Assembly (NCBI GenBank): GCA_029775965.1
Contig: JARVJU010000008.1
Coordinates: forward strand, 1 to 64,000
Length of the DNA: 64,000 bases
Origin: Nitrososphaeria archaeon
GTDB taxonomy: Archaea > Thermoproteota > Nitrososphaeria > Conexivisphaerales > DTJL01
Direction: 5' to 3'
The notes beneath the pieces were generated by a model. The model searched no databases. It had not been told where the DNA came from and saw only the letters and a program-made list of their open reading frames with translations. Below are positions 8,558 to 17,476 of the stretch, piece by piece. The position numbers and the translations under genes were made by a program. Each line of letters begins with the position of its first letter. The stretch's first letter is position 1.

Positions 8558-10264
8558 CTACTCCTCAAATATCTTCTTAGTCTCTTCGCTTATGTAACCC
8601 TTAGCAAGGCTTCCCTTCAATTCAGGCTGGTATCTGGGTATAACCCATGCAGCCATAAGTAACATGTAAACTATTCCTGAAACAAGGAAGGCAGTGAGCC
8701 ATGAGTTTGCATACAATGCTTGGGTGAATACATTATTGATTATCCCCCAGTAGGATAAGTATGCTACGAATATGCCTACGAGGAAAGATATTATTGCCGC
8801 TGGATTGAACCCTCCTAAATATCTGAACCTGCCGTAAGATAGGTATGTGTCTGCAACATCGAACTTGAATCTGCGTATTATTGCATAGTCAAAGAATATC
8901 ACACCTTCTACTGCTCCAAGCAGTGCACCATATGCTAGGAGCCAGTTGTATATGTAATTATGAGCGCTACTGCTGTATGAAGCATAAGCTCCAACTAAAA
9001 GACTTATTACAACACCTATAAGTATTCCCCTGAACCACGAAAGTTTCTTTGAATATGTATTCGCTATATCATAGCCTGGGGCTACTGAGTTTGCAAAGAC
9101 ATTTACACTGAAGGTTGCTATTATTATCACAAGTAACAAGATATAATTAAGGCCAGCCGGAAAGTGAAGGGCAATCTGCTGGACAGGGTCGTATCCAAAG
9201 AAGTCTGTAGCTGTATGTATGCTTAGCCATCCATTAGACATCGCAGCTCCTGCTGCAAATAGTCCCATAGCACCTACAATCATCATCATTAGAGGCATAG
9301 GTATCTGACCCATTGTTTGCGAATACTGTGATTTTGCAAATCTTGTATAATCTGGCATGCTTACAGCCATAGTAGCCCAGTATGCAACGTTGGAATTTAG
9401 AAAACCAAGCACTGTAAGCCAGTAGGCTGCGCCGGAAAGTGATGATGGAAAGTTTATGACAGGCGATACATCAAAGTGAGCAGAAGCTAAGAAATAGTAG
9501 AACATTACAGAGAAGCCTACTATCATTATAGGTGCAGCTATCCTTGCGAGCCACTTCAAGGCAGGCTGAGCTTCTGTCGGTGGCGACTTCCAGAAGAGAA
9601 GCAGCTGTGCTATTATAACCAAAGCAAAAGTAACCCAGAATACGTTCGGGAAGTAAGTTGGCAGGGCTCCAGGACCAAGGTGTTGAGAGAGGACAGCTAT
9701 ATCTGCAGGCGAGGTAGTAAGCAGGTATATGTATCCTGCCGCTTCGGCAATGATAAAAGATTCTACCCCCCACCAACCCATAGATATTATAGCTCTTATC
9801 CATGAAGGGATCTGTGCACCATATATCCCCCACCTCGACCTTGTCAGCTGAGGTTCTGCCATGCCATACCTTGCACCTCCATGTGATTGAACAAGTGTAG
9901 GTATGAGAACTATTAGGTTTCCAAGAAACATCAATGCGAGCACAGTAGACCAGTTAAGCCCAAGCGCCATTCCAACTGTAGATAGTGTCCAAGTAGGAAC
10001 GATAACAACCATGCCAAGCCATATTGCAAAGAACGTCCAGGCTCCCCATGTTCTAAGCTTGAGAGGGGTAGGGTGAAAGTCTGGATTCCACAGGTAGCCT
10101 TCTTCTTTGAATTCTCTAGTCACTTCTATCTGCCCTCTTGATTTATCAAATTTAGTTGTCGCGACTCTATCGACAGACTGGGCAAGTGACTTTAGATCAG
10201 GTACTGAAGATACAGGAGTAGTCACTTTTACAGTTTTTTCTTCTTCGCCAGAATTTCTGGACAA
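8558..10264 (-). CDS. NCS1-family nucleobase/allantoin permease
   Basis: The 568-residue protein belongs to the nucleobase:cation symporter-1 family (purines, cytosine, uracil, thiamine, hydantoin, allantoin). It has a 90-residue soluble N-terminus and about 12 transmembrane helices. Family features are WNPDFHPTPLKLRTWGAW before the first helix, the GWWGVESFI helix and NVAYWATMAVSMPDYTRFAKS in the middle helices. These sites form the substrate pocket in Mhp1-like transporters, but the exact substrate cannot be read. Its presence in the same window as a molybdenum hydroxylase and FdrA-type genes suggests import of a purine-like or ureide compound (inference). The start is TTG. A TATA box (10294-10303) and a long inverted repeat lie upstream. 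Confidence 0.88.
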   Translation of the reverse strand: MSRNSGEEEKTVKVTTPVSSVPDLKSLAQSVDRVATTKFDKSRGQIEVTREFKEEGYLWNPDFHPTPLKLRTWGAWTFFAIWLGMVVIVPTWTLSTVGMALGLNWSTVLALMFLGNLIVLIPTLVQSHGGARYGMAEPQLTRSRWGIYGAQIPSWIRAIISMGWWGVESFIIAEAAGYIYLLTTSPADIAVLSQHLGPGALPTYFPNVFWVTFALVIIAQLLLFWKSPPTEAQPALKWLARIAAPIMIVGFSVMFYYFLASAHFDVSPVINFPSSLSGAAYWLTVLGFLNSNVAYWATMAVSMPDYTRFAKSQYSQTMGQIPMPLMMMIVGAMGLFAAGAAMSNGWLSIHTATDFFGYDPVQQIALHFPAGLNYILLLVIIIATFSVNVFANSVAPGYDIANTYSKKLSWFRGILIGVVISLLVGAYASYSSSAHNYIYNWLLAYGALLGAVEGVIFFDYAIIRRFKFDVADTYLSYGRFRYLGGFNPAAIISFLVGIFVAYLSYWGIINNVFTQALYANSWLTAFLVSGIVYMLLMAAWVIPRYQPELKGSLAKGYISEETKKIFEE

Positions 10265-10298
10265 TTCCGTAGCATATATATTTTAGCATGGTATTTAT

Positions 10299-10339
10299 AA
10301 ATATGTATTTATTCGAACGTTATCTATAAATACATATTT
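10299..10339. promoter_or_regulatory. 14-bp inverted repeat upstream of the NCS1 permease
   Basis: AAATATGTATTTAT (10299-10312) and its exact reverse complement ATAAATACATATTT (10326-10339) flank a 13-base spacer. The left arm overlaps the likely TATA element of the permease gene. Such an arrangement could be the binding site of a dimeric repressor. The high AT content lowers the weight of the match somewhat. Confidence 0.4.
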
Positions 10340-10549
10340 GTCTTTCATGATCTTCCGTGATATGTTTACGTTGTCTTTTATTCTGTTAACTATAAGCTTG
10401 ATGCAATATAGACTACAAGGTAGAGCCTTACTAAGTGTGAGCTCAAATTACTACATGCTTTAGCATGATATATTGCTAGGATTTCGAGGCATACATACCA
10501 TTACCTGTGTCCGCAGAAAAGAAATATAGTTTATTCGATGAATGTTCTG

Positions 10550-11515
10550 CTAAGTATTCACAAGCTTTATTTCGAAGTCTTCCCTTTTGGAAGCCTCTTC
10601 CCAATATAGGTTTACCTGTTCCTGTATCGATCTAATCACTTCCTTTCTTCTTACAGGATTGAACAGATGCTGATATCTCGACTGGGTTGCCAAGTATTCT
10701 TCTACAGGCTTGAGTGCTCTTGGCACAACTGTGTGTTTAACCTTTCCTTCAACAGCTTCCTTTAGAGGCCATATCCCTGTCTCTACTGCAAGCTTCTCCT
10801 CTCTAATCGTTTCCCTTGGGTCATACCCCCAGCCAGTTGGGCAACCTGCGAGAGATATGTAGAGCTTCGGACCTTTGAAGGTAGAACCCTTTTCAACCTT
10901 CCTCAGAAAATCTACAGTGTATGAAGACGAAAGGGTTGCTATGTATGGAGGGTTATGAGCTCTCCATATTTCAAATAAGTCCTTTCTTTTTTGTATGTTG
11001 CCTGCAGGCTCTGAAGGTACAGGAGGCGTTGTTGCAGTTGCTGAGCCTACGGGTGTTGCGGAAGATACTTGGAAGCCTGTATTTCCGTAAGCTTGGTTAT
11101 CATAACAAAGATAGTAGAAGTCTAGATTCCTGTATATTGCTCCAGAAGTGGACTGAAGACCTATATCGTATGCAGCTCCATCGCCAGTAAGAACTACAAC
11201 CTTTAAGTCCTCAGATTCGGGTATCTTCCCTTTTCGAATAAGTATGTCGAATGCGTCCCTTATTCCCTGAGCTCCTGCAGGAGCGCTTGCAAAGGCAGTG
11301 TAAAGCCAGTTCGACTTGAGGGGCACTAGAGGATAATTAACCATTATGGTCATACACCCTGCTGCATTAACCCAGACCACATTTTTGCCAAGAACTTTAT
11401 GGAATAGCCTTACAGCAAGAAGTCCACCACATCCTGCACAAAGAGATCCTCCAGGCGCCAAATAATCTATCTGGGGTACATCCCTAAGTGTTTTGTACTT
11501 TGATTGTAGCTCCAT
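10550..11515 (-). CDS. porB: 2-oxoacid:ferredoxin oxidoreductase, beta (TPP) subunit
   Basis: The 321-residue beta subunit binds thiamine diphosphate and the proximal iron-sulfur cluster of pyruvate or 2-oxoacid:ferredoxin oxidoreductase. It oxidatively decarboxylates a 2-oxoacid to acyl-CoA, CO2 and reduced ferredoxin. The N-terminal LCAGCGG cysteines, NAAGCMT and SLAGCPTGWGYD provide cluster ligands. GDGAAYDIGLQ followed by YDNQAYGNTG is the thiamine-diphosphate/Mg motif. Pyruvate is the likeliest substrate, but 2-ketoisovalerate cannot be excluded. The gene is the last of a three-gene operon, starting directly after the alpha subunit stop. Confidence 0.9.
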   Translation of the reverse strand: MELQSKYKTLRDVPQIDYLAPGGSLCAGCGGLLAVRLFHKVLGKNVVWVNAAGCMTIMVNYPLVPLKSNWLYTAFASAPAGAQGIRDAFDILIRKGKIPESEDLKVVVLTGDGAAYDIGLQSTSGAIYRNLDFYYLCYDNQAYGNTGFQVSSATPVGSATATTPPVPSEPAGNIQKRKDLFEIWRAHNPPYIATLSSSYTVDFLRKVEKGSTFKGPKLYISLAGCPTGWGYDPRETIREEKLAVETGIWPLKEAVEGKVKHTVVPRALKPVEEYLATQSRYQHLFNPVRRKEVIRSIQEQVNLYWEEASKREDFEIKLVNT

Positions 11516-12742
11516 TTAAATCTGAACCTCCTTTGCAGTTCTTACCATATTCTTTGTTGTTTCTAGTTCTTCTTGTCTCATCAGAAATATAGGGTCAGGT
11601 GATTCAGCACCAATTTCATTTTTGATCGCTTCGAAGATTTTCTCCATCTCCTCTACAGTTATCTGTTTTCCGCCTAGCCCTCCTATAACAGGTAACAGAA
11701 GCTGAGGCCTGTTTCTTCTGTGGTAGAGTGATGCAACGACCTCGGGATATATGATACCTCCTGAGCCAAGAGAAATATTCTGGTCGAAAACAGCAACACC
11801 TCTTCTCGCTGATAGGTATCTTGCTACAAGGGAAGAAGGAAAAGGTCTGAGCATTCTGAGTTTCAAAAGACCTGCAGGAAAACCTCTTTCTCTTAGTCTT
11901 CTAACAGCCTGCTTTGCTATGGTTGAGAAAGAGTTCGAAATTACGATGACAAATTCTGCATCATCCATCATGTATGGCTCTACTGGCGAATAGCTTCTCC
12001 CAAATATTCTCTCGAATTGCAAGGCTGCTTCTTCAAATACAGAGAGAGCCCTTATAGAAGACGTGTGCATGTGATATTTGAAGTAGCTGTAAAGTGCTCC
12101 GTTAAGAACAGTCGCACCCTTCGAAACTGGCATGTTCGCTCTAAACGGGTTAGGAGGGTTATAATCAGGAAGGAATGTTGATACATCTTGCTCACTGGGC
12201 AAGGTAACCTTCTCTCTTGTAAATGAAAGATAAAAACCATCTAGGTTCACTATTGCAGGTAGGAGTACAGAGCTGTCTTCAGCTACTCTGTATGCTAGAA
12301 GTATAAGGTCCAGAACCTCTTGGCATGTCTCAGCATGAAACTGTAAAAAGCCCGTATCCCTAGCTGCTAGCACATCGTTGTGGTCTGGCTCCAGAGTTAT
12401 GGGTGCAGCAAGAGCTCTGGCGACGTTTATCAGCATCATGGGTGCTCTCCACCCTGATATATTATACAGCATTTCCAAAGCATAAAGGAGCCCTTGACTG
12501 GATGTTGCAGTGAAGACCCTTGCCCCTGCAAGGGATGCTGCCCCAGCTGCTGTCAGCATAGAATGTTCAGATTCCATCTGAACGAGTTTAGCGTCCATCT
12601 CGCCTAGTCTTACCCACTTCGCTATAGTCTCTATTATTTCTGTCTGGGGTGTTATGGGATAAGCTGGTATGTAATCGGCTCTTCCGAGTCTTGCTCCCCA
12701 TGCAGCAGCCATATTGCCTGTCATAAGCATATCCTTTGTCAA
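11516..12742 (-). CDS. porA: 2-oxoacid:ferredoxin oxidoreductase, alpha subunit
   Basis: The alpha subunit carries the pyrimidine-binding domain and the middle transketolase-like domain of the enzyme. AYPITPQTEIIE, EHSMLTAAGAASLAGARVFTATSSQG and EPDHNDVLAARDTG are family signatures. The track start at 12787 gives an unlikely hydrophilic prefix. A better start is the TTG at 12742: it has a strong ribosome binding site (GGAGGTGAT, 12749-12757) six bases upstream, and it overlaps the TGA of the gamma-delta gene as TTGA, so translation is coupled. The protein is then about 408 residues, near the family norm. Confidence 0.88.
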   Translation of the reverse strand: MTKDMLMTGNMAAAWGARLGRADYIPAYPITPQTEIIETIAKWVRLGEMDAKLVQMESEHSMLTAAGAASLAGARVFTATSSQGLLYALEMLYNISGWRAPMMLINVARALAAPITLEPDHNDVLAARDTGFLQFHAETCQEVLDLILLAYRVAEDSSVLLPAIVNLDGFYLSFTREKVTLPSEQDVSTFLPDYNPPNPFRANMPVSKGATVLNGALYSYFKYHMHTSSIRALSVFEEAALQFERIFGRSYSPVEPYMMDDAEFVIVISNSFSTIAKQAVRRLRERGFPAGLLKLRMLRPFPSSLVARYLSARRGVAVFDQNISLGSGGIIYPEVVASLYHRRNRPQLLLPVIGGLGGKQITVEEMEKIFEAIKNEIGAESPDPIFLMRQEELETTKNMVRTAKEVQI

Positions 12743-13638
12743 AAGGCAATCACCTCCCTTTCGATGTTTATCGCCTTCGGAGGGCACTCCCTATAGCAGA
12801 TTAGGCATCCCTTACAGTTATCATAGTCTATCTCAGGCTTCCCATCTTGTCTTAGTATAAGCGCAGACTCAGGGCAGTAAGCATAGCATACAGTACAGGC
12901 TGTGCACTTTTCATAGTCAACCACAGGCTTAAAGATCCTCCAGCTGCCTGTTTTGGCAACCTTTGAGTTTCCCACAGCTATTATATCTTCCAAGCCATCG
13001 TTCGATGTTATCATTTCAAGAGGAACAATTCTCAATTTTTTCTCGCTTTCTTCCGTGGCTAATTCTAAAGGTTCCAGCGAAGAGAATATCTTCCTTCCAA
13101 GCATGACATTTTTCTTTATCATCTCTTCACTCAGACCTATCTCTTCGAGCTCTGTTACTATGGCTTGCTCAAGAGAGCTCTCCTTGACAAGTCCGACCAA
13201 CCTTGCTGCTGCAGCAGCAGACGCTGAACTTATTATAGGCTTCCCTAGCATCTCCATTGCAGAGCTTGTCAGGTCATAGCTGGCAATTCTTACGTCGCTA
13301 GGTAAAGTGTAATGCTCTCCAATTATATTTGCTGATTGAGCATTCAGGAATATTGCACCTTTTTTTCTTATACCGTCAGTCACCTTAGCAACAGGGCTAG
13401 CAAGCAGAGTTGCATCCATCACGATAAGCAAATCAGGGTCGAAGACATAGCCTCTTTCGAGAATTTCGCTATCGGATATCCTTGTGAAGGCTGTTACTGG
13501 GGCTCCTCTCCTCTCCGCACCGTAAACAGGCGAGTCTTGAACATTCATCCCCTCTACAAAAGATGCTGTACCGAGAATTCTGCTCGCAGTTTTTGCACCT
13601 TGACCCCCTCTGCCATGGAAGCGAACTCGCACTATCAT
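12739..13638 (-). CDS. 2-oxoacid:ferredoxin oxidoreductase, fused gamma-delta subunit
   Basis: The N-terminal part (gamma, about 200 residues) opens with VRVRFHGRGGQGAKTASRILG, the CoA-binding gamma fold. The C-terminal 70 residues are a delta-type ferredoxin with two [4Fe-4S] motifs, CTACTVCYAYCP and CKGCLICYRECP, which pass electrons to external ferredoxin. In many archaea gamma and delta are separate; here they are one polypeptide. The track start (13737) adds 33 residues unlike the family, so the ATG at 13638 was chosen. A TTTAATAG element near 13668-13675 could be the TATA box of the operon. It is the first gene of gamma-delta, alpha, beta. Confidence 0.88.
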   Translation of the reverse strand: MIVRVRFHGRGGQGAKTASRILGTASFVEGMNVQDSPVYGAERRGAPVTAFTRISDSEILERGYVFDPDLLIVMDATLLASPVAKVTDGIRKKGAIFLNAQSANIIGEHYTLPSDVRIASYDLTSSAMEMLGKPIISSASAAAAARLVGLVKESSLEQAIVTELEEIGLSEEMIKKNVMLGRKIFSSLEPLELATEESEKKLRIVPLEMITSNDGLEDIIAVGNSKVAKTGSWRIFKPVVDYEKCTACTVCYAYCPESALILRQDGKPEIDYDNCKGCLICYRECPPKAINIEREVIAF

Positions 13639-13738
13639 TAATATCATTAGAAATTTATCCGGGATTACTATTAAAGGTTGTGTGAGAATGTAAAAATCCA
13701 GTGTTAGAGCAAGAAAATAATTTGTTATCAAAGGCAAT

Positions 13739-14214
13739 TTTACGAATGCATGTACATAAAGGAAAGGATCTTTGGTTCTTCTATGAACATGCCTGGGATT
13801 AAATCTAAGTAATGAAATATATACTCAGTCTACGCTAAACAATTTTTGTACCAAATAAACTCAAAGGGTGTATTTTAGTGTTCTTTTGGTGAATCTCGAC
13901 GCTAGCTCAGAAATCGAGAAGCTTTTGAGAGATTAAGATAATTGATGATGGGAATACATAGTGCGCCTATTGAATAGCTCTTACACAAAATCGCTGCACA
14001 AACATGAGGACTGGAAGAAGGATAACTCTCGTTTCAGCTTAGACAAGTTGCTTGCTATTGCTCTATTTTGTAGAAAGAACAACGAAGACAATCTTTTCGC
14101 AAAGTATGCCTCGTCCATTAAGACTGGGTACAACCTTTCGAATTGTTATTACACAATACTTTCTCGTTCAAGCTTTTAGATAGCTATGTTACTTTTCTTT
14201 TAAATTGCTTATCT
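13739..14214. other. Gap of about 480 bases, one doubtful ORF
   Basis: Upstream of the oxidoreductase operon there is no recognisable RNA gene. A GTG-started frame of 72 codons lies at 13961-14179 and reads as Ser/Lys/Asn-rich sequence without a family match. Just before it a 15-codon stretch (about 13891-13938) also looks protein-like, which could mean a decayed gene. The remaining sequence has frequent stops. Confidence 0.4.
13961..14179 (+). CDS. Doubtful ORF, 72 residues, unknown
   Basis: A GTG-started frame ends close to the 3' end of the convergent enoyl-CoA hydratase gene. The product has mixed charge, with KHEDWKKDNSRFSLDKLLAIALF in its middle, and would be helical. No domain is recognised. 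It may be a fragment of a lost gene. Confidence 0.2.
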   Translation: MRLLNSSYTKSLHKHEDWKKDNSRFSLDKLLAIALFCRKNNEDNLFAKYASSIKTGYNLSNCYYTILSRSSF

Positions 14215-14955
14215 TCATTTCCTTTCCAAAAATGATTTAATACCTTCCTTAGTCTCTTTTGTCAGTACATACTCTGCTATCTCTCTGAAGGATGAATCAT
14301 AATCGAAATTATAAAGATGTTTTGACAGCCTTTCCTTTGTAATCTTTACCAAGCTTTCTGGAACCTTACCTATCTCCTTCGCCCATGATTTAACCTTCCC
14401 TTCTGCATCGTCGATGTAGATATCGTTAATCAAGCCCCATTGTAGCGCAAGCTTAGCATCCACTTTTTTAGAAGTAAGAAGCATTTCTATCATCCTCTTT
14501 CTGCTTACAGAAGTTGGAGCTAGAGAAAGCGCCAGAGCTGGACCTACGCCAACTCTTCCTTGTGACAACATAAAGTATGACTCGCTATGCGCTATTGCAA
14601 GGTCACAAGCTAGGACAAGTTCGACCCCAACACCTAACGCAGGACCGTTTACCACTGCAGTGATGACTTTTCCACTCTTGACTATAATATCAAAGACAGG
14701 TTTAATATGTTTGATGAAAAGAGATAATGACGCATCCAGCGAAGATGCTGAGTAAAGGTCGTTCAAGTCTTCACCCGCAGAAAAGTATCTTCCTTTTCCT
14801 GTAATAGCAACAATTCTTATGTCTTGGTCATTTGAAGCATCCTCGAGATAATTTTTCAACCCTTCCCACATCTCAATGTCAATTGCATTTGCCTTATCTT
14901 CCCTGTTCAACGTGAGCCAGTATACGTTATCTTTCTTCTCGGAGATGATCTTCAC
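14215..14955 (-). CDS. Enoyl-CoA hydratase/isomerase (crotonase) family protein
   Basis: The 246-residue crotonase-fold protein has the oxyanion-hole segments GKGRYFSAGEDLNDL and VNGPALGVGVELVLACDLA, which bind the thioester carbonyl of an acyl-CoA. In classical hydratases the second half carries a catalytic Glu in a PExGL-type motif; here that region reads QGRVGVGPALALSLAP without the Glu. Isomerase or another crotonase reaction is therefore as likely as hydration. Proximity to methylmalonyl-CoA genes and the oxoacid oxidoreductase suggests acyl-CoA metabolism. The start ATG is that of the track. The gene is divergent from the ROK kinase remnant. Confidence 0.85.
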   Translation of the reverse strand: MKIISEKKDNVYWLTLNREDKANAIDIEMWEGLKNYLEDASNDQDIRIVAITGKGRYFSAGEDLNDLYSASSLDASLSLFIKHIKPVFDIIVKSGKVITAVVNGPALGVGVELVLACDLAIAHSESYFMLSQGRVGVGPALALSLAPTSVSRKRMIEMLLTSKKVDAKLALQWGLINDIYIDDAEGKVKSWAKEIGKVPESLVKITKERLSKHLYNFDYDSSFREIAEYVLTKETKEGIKSFLERK

Positions 14956-15058
14956 AGTTCCTTAGTCTGAATTCAGGTGTTCTTAAGCATAAATGTCTAG
15001 CCTGATGAATGCTAGCTTATATATAAAAGTGCTATGGGTAGATAGCTAGAGTTTAGCT

Positions 15059-15994
15059 TTGGATGGTTATGCCATAGGAATTGATATAGGGGCAACAAAC
15101 ATGAGGGTCTGCTCTATCGATAGCAATAGAAGACTGCTCTGGAGTGAGAAGCATTATTTAGACATGAGCTCTCCTCCCGATTCTTTTCTAGCTCAGATAA
15201 AAAAGATAATCATGAAACATAAAAGCTTATCCCCTATCTCAGTAGGAATAGCTGTAGCTGGTTATGTATCTATGAAGAGCAACAAGGTTCTGAAGATGCC
15301 GAATGCTGGGATAGGAGAATTTGACCCTAGTGTAAGTATTGAAGAATTCCTTGGTGTCAAGCCATGGATCATAAACGATGCTGTCGCAGCAGTTATCCCT
15401 GAGTTTCTGGTTGAAAACGGTATGAAAGAAGGAAACATAAGCGATCTGGTGTTCATCACACTCAGCACTGGAATAGGGGGTGGTATTCTGTTGAACGGCA
15501 GAATCGTAGCAGGAAAAGAAGGCAATGCACACGAGGTTGGACATATAGTCGTAGATTATGAAGGTGAAATGGAATGCGCATGTGGGGGAAGAGGACACTG
15601 AGAGGCGTACTGTTCTGGTGCAAACTTACCTAGATTTGCTATAAAGACAGCTGGTCAAGTAAAATCTTTACGTGGTAATAATAAACTTGATGCCAATAAA
15701 ATATTCAGCCTAGCAAAAAAAGGAGATAAAGCAGTAGCTGGAGCTGTTAATAAAGCGATCAAGATAAACGCAGCTGGTTTTGCAAGCGTGGTAAATGAGT
15801 TCTGGCCTGATAAGCTTGTCATAGGAGGCTCCCTTGCCCTGAGTCAATGGGAGAGTTACGTAGTTCCTTCTCTTGAAGCATCAAAGAAATTAGTTTCACA
15901 CGATATACCGCAGTATAGGAAGAGCTTCTACGGAGATAGCGTCAGCTCTTACGGCGCAGCCCTATTCTCTCTATCACCATATACGTTCTTATGA
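15059..15994 (+). pseudogene. ROK-family sugar kinase interrupted by one in-frame TGA
   Basis: Reading 15059-15994 in a single frame gives a complete ROK kinase (about 311 residues): the phosphate-binding GIDIGATNMRV at the N-terminus, LSTGIGGGILLNG, the HEVGHIVVD motif, the zinc motif CACGGRGH, and a C-terminal LVIGGSL. The only fault is TGA at 15599-15601, exactly where the family has Trp in its CGxRGxWEAYxSG motif (here CGGRGH-stop-EAYCSG). The remainder stays in frame and well conserved, so loss is very recent, or the stop is read through, or it is a sequencing error (TGG to TGA). An intact enzyme would phosphorylate glucose, N-acetylmannosamine or a similar sugar. The start is a TTG. Confidence 0.8.
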
Positions 15995-16031
15995 GAAAGA
16001 CTTAACTTTCTTTTTGAATAGGTCTTGAGCT

Positions 16032-16457
16032 ATGTCCTCTGCAAGATTAAGAACTGGGTCTAAGGTTGCAAAGATTCTTGTTGCAAAGGCAGGCCTGGAT
16101 GGGCATGATAGAGGGGCTAAAGTTATAGCTAGAGCACTGATGCAGGCGGGATATGAAGTAATATACTTGGGGGTTCATCAAACCGTTCGAAGTATAGTGA
16201 ATTCTGCTATAGATGAAGATGCTGACCTAATAGCCATAAGCATACTGTCTGGCTCGCATATGGAGTTTGCTCAGGATATTATACATATGCTGAAGGAAAA
16301 AGGCTTTTCAAGGCCTGTAATTATGGGTGGCATCATACCAAGTCAGGATATCCCAAAGCTCAAAAGACTTGGCATACAACTTATCTTTGGACCTGGCACT
16401 TCTATAGAGGATATAATCAAAAGTATAAGAATGCTGTTGTTGGAAAAAAAGGTATGA
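16032..16457 (+). CDS. mcmA2: Methylmalonyl-CoA mutase small subunit (B12-binding domain)
   Basis: The 141-residue protein is the cobalamin-binding half of an archaeal two-subunit methylmalonyl-CoA mutase, which interconverts methylmalonyl-CoA and succinyl-CoA. KILVAKAGLDGHDRGAKVIARAL contains the DxHxxG motif whose His ligates cobalt in base-off B12; SGSHMEFAQDI and GGIIPSQDIPKL are the other corrinoid-contact segments. Length matches stand-alone small subunits. The stop overlaps the epimerase start as ATGA, so the two are translationally coupled. The large subunit is 23 kb away at 39912-41573. Confidence 0.93.
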   Translation: MSSARLRTGSKVAKILVAKAGLDGHDRGAKVIARALMQAGYEVIYLGVHQTVRSIVNSAIDEDADLIAISILSGSHMEFAQDIIHMLKEKGFSRPVIMGGIIPSQDIPKLKRLGIQLIFGPGTSIEDIIKSIRMLLLEKKV

Positions 16458-16870
16458 CAAGTGTAAGAAGGCTTGAACATATAGGCATAGCTGTGAATGA
16501 TATAAACTCTGTATTGCCCTTTTATTTGGAGAGGATGGGGTTGACGCTAGCGTGGGAGGAAGATGTACCTGAGGAAAAGGTCAAGATAGCTATGCTTAGC
16601 GCTGGGGATGTATACATCGAGCTTCTGGAACCTACCTCTTCAGAGAGCTCTGTCTATAAATTTCTACAAAAGAGAGGTGAAGGGTTGCATCACATAGCAT
16701 TCGAAGTTGAAGACGTAGATTCAGCTGTGACTGAACTAAGAGAAAAAGAAATTAAGATTGTCTATAGCCATGCAAAGAGCATCGGTAATAAGAGAAAGAT
16801 AAACTTTATTCATCCAAGTTCATCACACGGTGTTCTGGTAGAGCTCATCAAGAGATACAAGCTAGGTTAG
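16454..16870 (+). CDS. mce: Methylmalonyl-CoA epimerase
   Basis: The 138-residue VOC-fold (glyoxalase-like) enzyme interconverts the (R)- and (S)-methylmalonyl-CoA epimers, so that the mutase can use its substrate. Metal-binding residues are seen in LEHIGIAVND (His), GEGLHHIAFEVEDV (His) and the C-terminal GVLVELIK (Glu). Length is normal for the family. The start overlaps the stop of the mutase small subunit, which gives the functional context directly. It ends 4 bases inside the convergent small membrane-protein gene. Confidence 0.93.
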   Translation: MTSVRRLEHIGIAVNDINSVLPFYLERMGLTLAWEEDVPEEKVKIAMLSAGDVYIELLEPTSSESSVYKFLQKRGEGLHHIAFEVEDVDSAVTELREKEIKIVYSHAKSIGNKRKINFIHPSSSHGVLVELIKRYKLG

Positions 16871-17169
16871 CCTTTCCAGAATCCTACTATTATTCCAGCT
16901 ATGAATGCTATAGGATAGCTGAAGAATATCGGGCCTATGGCATTGTACAACGTAAAGGCAAAGGTTCTCAGCTTGGAGAAGATCAAGGTTGTAGATACGA
17001 AAGGTATGCTCAAACCAATGTATCCTGCAAGGAGTATCGCAAGGACGATAAGTATTATCGATGTAACAGCCTTCTTTGCTGCAAAGCCAAACAATAGCCC
17101 GTCTATGAAAAGCAGTAGCAGATTTATCAGTGATGCATATGGTTCCAGCTGAGCAGGTAGTACGACCAT
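16867..17169 (-). CDS. Small membrane protein, FUN14-like in outline
   Basis: The 100-residue protein has three strongly hydrophobic segments (about residues 14-32, 34-58 and 78-98), with GLLFGFAAKKAVTSIILIV and a final IAFIAGIIVGFWKG. Glycine-rich helices in a protein of about 100 residues recall FUN14-type archaeal membrane proteins, but this is only a resemblance. No functional residues can be named. It converges on the epimerase gene with a 4-base overlap and stands alone on its strand. Confidence 0.65.
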   Translation of the reverse strand: MVVLPAQLEPYASLINLLLLFIDGLLFGFAAKKAVTSIILIVLAILLAGYIGLSIPFVSTTLIFSKLRTFAFTLYNAIGPIFFSYPIAFIAGIIVGFWKG

Positions 17170-17476
17170 AGATTATCGTATAATTACAGGCTATATAAGA
17201 TTTTGAAACCCCCTTTACCTGAAAGACAATAACATATATTTATTTGTCTTTGATAATTTGCTCTGGCATTTTCTATTCAAATACTAAAAACTCGTAGCAT
17301 TAATATCAGTTCTTGCAGAACAATGGTTTGATATATTTGTTTTTTATGGTAAAAGGTCTGAATTCAATACCAATTAGGTTATTTTGGTATACCAGAGATT
17401 AGCATAGAAAGGTATTTGGCGAAGTCTCGCATAGGAAGGGGTTACCTTTTATAAGCAACTCTGTTCTCTTCATGCT
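17170..17476. other. Gap of about 300 bases with promoter of the gamma-CA gene
   Basis: TTTTATAAG at 17449-17457 lies about 25 bases before the ATG at 17477, fitting a leaderless start for the gamma-carbonic-anhydrase-like gene. The rest is AT-rich sequence without recognised RNA genes or repeats. Confidence 0.55.
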
